Below are positions 4,842 to 6,533 of a DNA stretch of 6,533 bases, one piece after another. Position 1 is the first letter of the stretch. Each line of letters starts with the position of its first letter. The notes beneath the pieces are model-generated. The model was not told the origin of the DNA and searched no databases. It was given only the letters and a program-made list of their open reading frames with translations. The DNA is from Patescibacteria group bacterium UBA6023 (GTDB lineage: Bacteria > Patescibacteriota > Minisyncoccia > Phycocordibacterales > UBA6899). Position numbers and translations under genes: made by a program. The stretch covers positions 1-6,533 of the forward strand of contig DIZR01000004.1 of the NCBI GenBank assembly GCA_002429425.1. Direction: 5' to 3'.

Positions 4842-6533
4842 ATGCTCGCACGAACAAAAACGTATATCATCACACATAAATTCATTAGCATATTTTTGCT
4901 TCTTGCCGTCTGTTATGGTGGGTACAAGGAATATGTCGCGCTGAACTCAACTGCCGGTGAAACACGTTATATTCTTGGTGTTGCCCAGAAACAAACCATC
5001 ATTGCCTCACTCACTGGTAGCGGTCAGGTGTCAACGGTAAATCAGATTGATTTAAAGCCAAAAGCATTAGGAGATATTATGTATCTTGGTGTTGATGAGG
5101 GACAAGAAGTAAAGGTTGGGGCGCTCATTGCACAACTTGATACACGTGATGCGGAAAAGGCTGTACGTGACGCAGAAGTGAATCTTGAAAGTGCAAAACT
5201 TTCACTCCTGAAACTCGAGAAGCCCGCAGATGTTCTTTCTACTATTCAATCGGAAAACACGCTTGCCCGGGGACAGGAATCAAAAATTGCAGCAGAAGCA
5301 AATTTACTTAAATCATACGATACGGGGTTTAATAGTGTCTCAAATACTTTTCTCGATCTCCCTAACGTGATGGCAAGTCTTTCGGATATCTTATTTGGCA
5401 ATGCAACAGGATTGGATAGTACGACGCAGAATATTGACTACTATACGCGTGTTTCCCGATTGTATGATTTTAATAAAGCAGAATTATACAATAAAGATGC
5501 ATACGATAAATATCAAATTGCACGTAACGCATACGATGTAAATTTTGGAACCTACAAAGCAACAAGCCGTCTTTCCGGCACAAGTACGGTTGAGGATTTG
5601 ATTAGTCAAACATATGTGACGACACGTAGTGTTGCAGAAGCAGTGAAGAGCGCAACAAACCTTATCCAGTTTTACAAAGATAAACTCACTGAACGCAATC
5701 TTCATTATGCTGCACTTGCTGATACGCACCTCACCACGCTAAATTCATATACGTCACAAACAAATGGACATCTTGTTGACTTATTGTCCGTTACTGATTC
5801 GATCACTTCAAGTAAGAATGCGCTTGTTGATGCTGATAGAACTATCAGAGAAAATACAGAGTCACTTACAAAATTAAAAGTCGGTGCAGATGCGCTCGAC
5901 ATCGAATCATTACGTCTTGTGGTAACGCAACGAGAAAATGCACTTCTTGATGCAAAAGAGAAACTTGCTGATTATTATGTTTATGCTCCATTCGGAGGAA
6001 CGATTGCAAAACTCAATTCGAAGAAAGGTGATCCTGTTTCTACTGCGACGGTGATTGCGACACTTATGACAAAACAAAAAGTTGCAGAAATATCACTCAA
6101 TGAGGTTGATGCAGCGAAGGTCAAAGTTGGGCAGAAAGCAAGTCTGACTTTTGATGCGATCGATGGACTTATTATTGCTGCGAAAGTGGTACAGATTGAC
6201 ACCATCGGTACGGTGAGTCAGGGCGTGGTAAGTTACACCGTAAAGCTTTCATTCGATACGCAGGATGAGCGTATAAAGTCAGGCATGAGCGTTTCTGCTG
6301 CAATAATTACAAACATGAAAGCAAACGTACTTGCAATTCCATCATCGGCAGTCAAGTCTCGCGGTGGTGCGCAGTACGTCCAGATACTTGATGCTCCAGT
6401 AGTTGCAACAGTAACATCAATGGTCCAAGGTATCACCTCAGCCACCGCACCACGTGAGAAAAATATTGAAGTCGGGCTCACCAATGATACGGTAACGGAA
6501 GTAACTTCCGGACTTATTGAGGGAGAGCAGGTC
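4842..6533 (+). CDS. HlyD/MacA-family membrane fusion (adaptor) protein, 3' truncated by window edge
   Basis: The frame is open for 564 codons from ATG 4842 to the window edge, so the C-terminus is missing. A membrane anchor lies at about 13-30. The first half of a biotinyl-lipoyl domain is at about 50-100 (TGSGQVSTVNQIDLKPKALG, then VDEGQEVKVGALIAQLD at 84-100). A long, mainly helical stretch runs from 101 to about 377. The second lipoyl half follows at 379-410 (YVYAPFGGTIAKLNSKKGD), a beta-barrel domain at about 412-490 (ISLNEVDAAKVKVGQKASLTFDAI; GMSVSAAI) and the start of the membrane-proximal domain (VLAIPSSAV, 496-504). Such adaptors work with MacB-type ABC transporters, so an ATPase and permease gene probably lie beyond the right edge. 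The helical region is about 275 residues, much longer than in E. coli MacA (whole protein about 370). Its middle is Tyr/Asn/Asp-rich (199-238), so it may hold an extra domain. Confidence 0.9.
   Translation, partial: MLARTKTYIITHKFISIFLLLAVCYGGYKEYVALNSTAGETRYILGVAQKQTIIASLTGSGQVSTVNQIDLKPKALGDIMYLGVDEGQEVKVGALIAQLDTRDAEKAVRDAEVNLESAKLSLLKLEKPADVLSTIQSENTLARGQESKIAAEANLLKSYDTGFNSVSNTFLDLPNVMASLSDILFGNATGLDSTTQNIDYYTRVSRLYDFNKAELYNKDAYDKYQIARNAYDVNFGTYKATSRLSGTSTVEDLISQTYVTTRSVAEAVKSATNLIQFYKDKLTERNLHYAALADTHLTTLNSYTSQTNGHLVDLLSVTDSITSSKNALVDADRTIRENTESLTKLKVGADALDIESLRLVVTQRENALLDAKEKLADYYVYAPFGGTIAKLNSKKGDPVSTATVIATLMTKQKVAEISLNEVDAAKVKVGQKASLTFDAIDGLIIAAKVVQIDTIGTVSQGVVSYTVKLSFDTQDERIKSGMSVSAAIITNMKANVLAIPSSAVKSRGGAQYVQILDAPVVATVTSMVQGITSATAPREKNIEVGLTNDTVTEVTSGLIEGEQV

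Noticed and set aside
17..6533. Possible UGA recoding (code 25) given a CPR-like genome with no TGA stop among six visible stops.
   Set aside because: No in-frame TGA occurs in any gene and glycines at conserved positions use GGN codons, so the standard bacterial code explains everything.

Overview
The window is about 6.5 kb of gene-dense, moderately AT-rich bacterial DNA with every recognisable gene on the + strand. The CTP synthase has a divergent P-loop (MSGVGKG) and glutaminase (LGLCYGMQ) signature. There is also a four-helix membrane protein with an internal repeat, and a run of ECF sigma factor, small membrane protein, DUF5666-type protein and HlyD/MacA-like adaptor. Most genes have short AT-rich leaders without Shine-Dalgarno motifs. 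Together these suggest Candidatus Patescibacteria (CPR), most likely a Parcubacteria/Paceibacteria lineage. This placement is inferred from sequence style, not from a tree. No in-frame TGA occurs in any gene, so the ordinary bacterial code fits.

Left part (1-2617): a housekeeping stretch. The first 12 bases look like the tail of an upstream gene, plausibly ftsE. Next comes ftsX, the membrane subunit of the FtsEX divisome complex, and 30 bp later pyrG, a complete CTP synthase with its catalytic residues intact.

Middle (2618-3199): a 150-bp gap with notable RNA-folding potential is the only sizeable non-coding stretch. It consists of a long imperfect outer stem enclosing two adjacent hairpins. 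It precedes a 143-residue, four-helix membrane protein built from two copies of a helical hairpin. That protein has cysteines on the predicted outer face and a loose resemblance to the VKOR family.

Right part (3213-6533): an apparent operon with gaps of 19, 9 and 26 bp. It encodes an ECF sigma factor, a two-helix membrane protein in the usual anti-sigma position, a membrane-anchored DUF5666-type protein, and a HlyD/MacA-family adaptor with an unusually long helical region that runs off the right edge. A reasonable reading is an envelope-sensing module: the sigma factor is held by the membrane protein and controls an ABC-type export or envelope-protection system. The closest conceptual parallel is the SigW-controlled yknWXYZ system of Bacillus subtilis. 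That assignment is an inference from gene order and family, not shown by the sequence.
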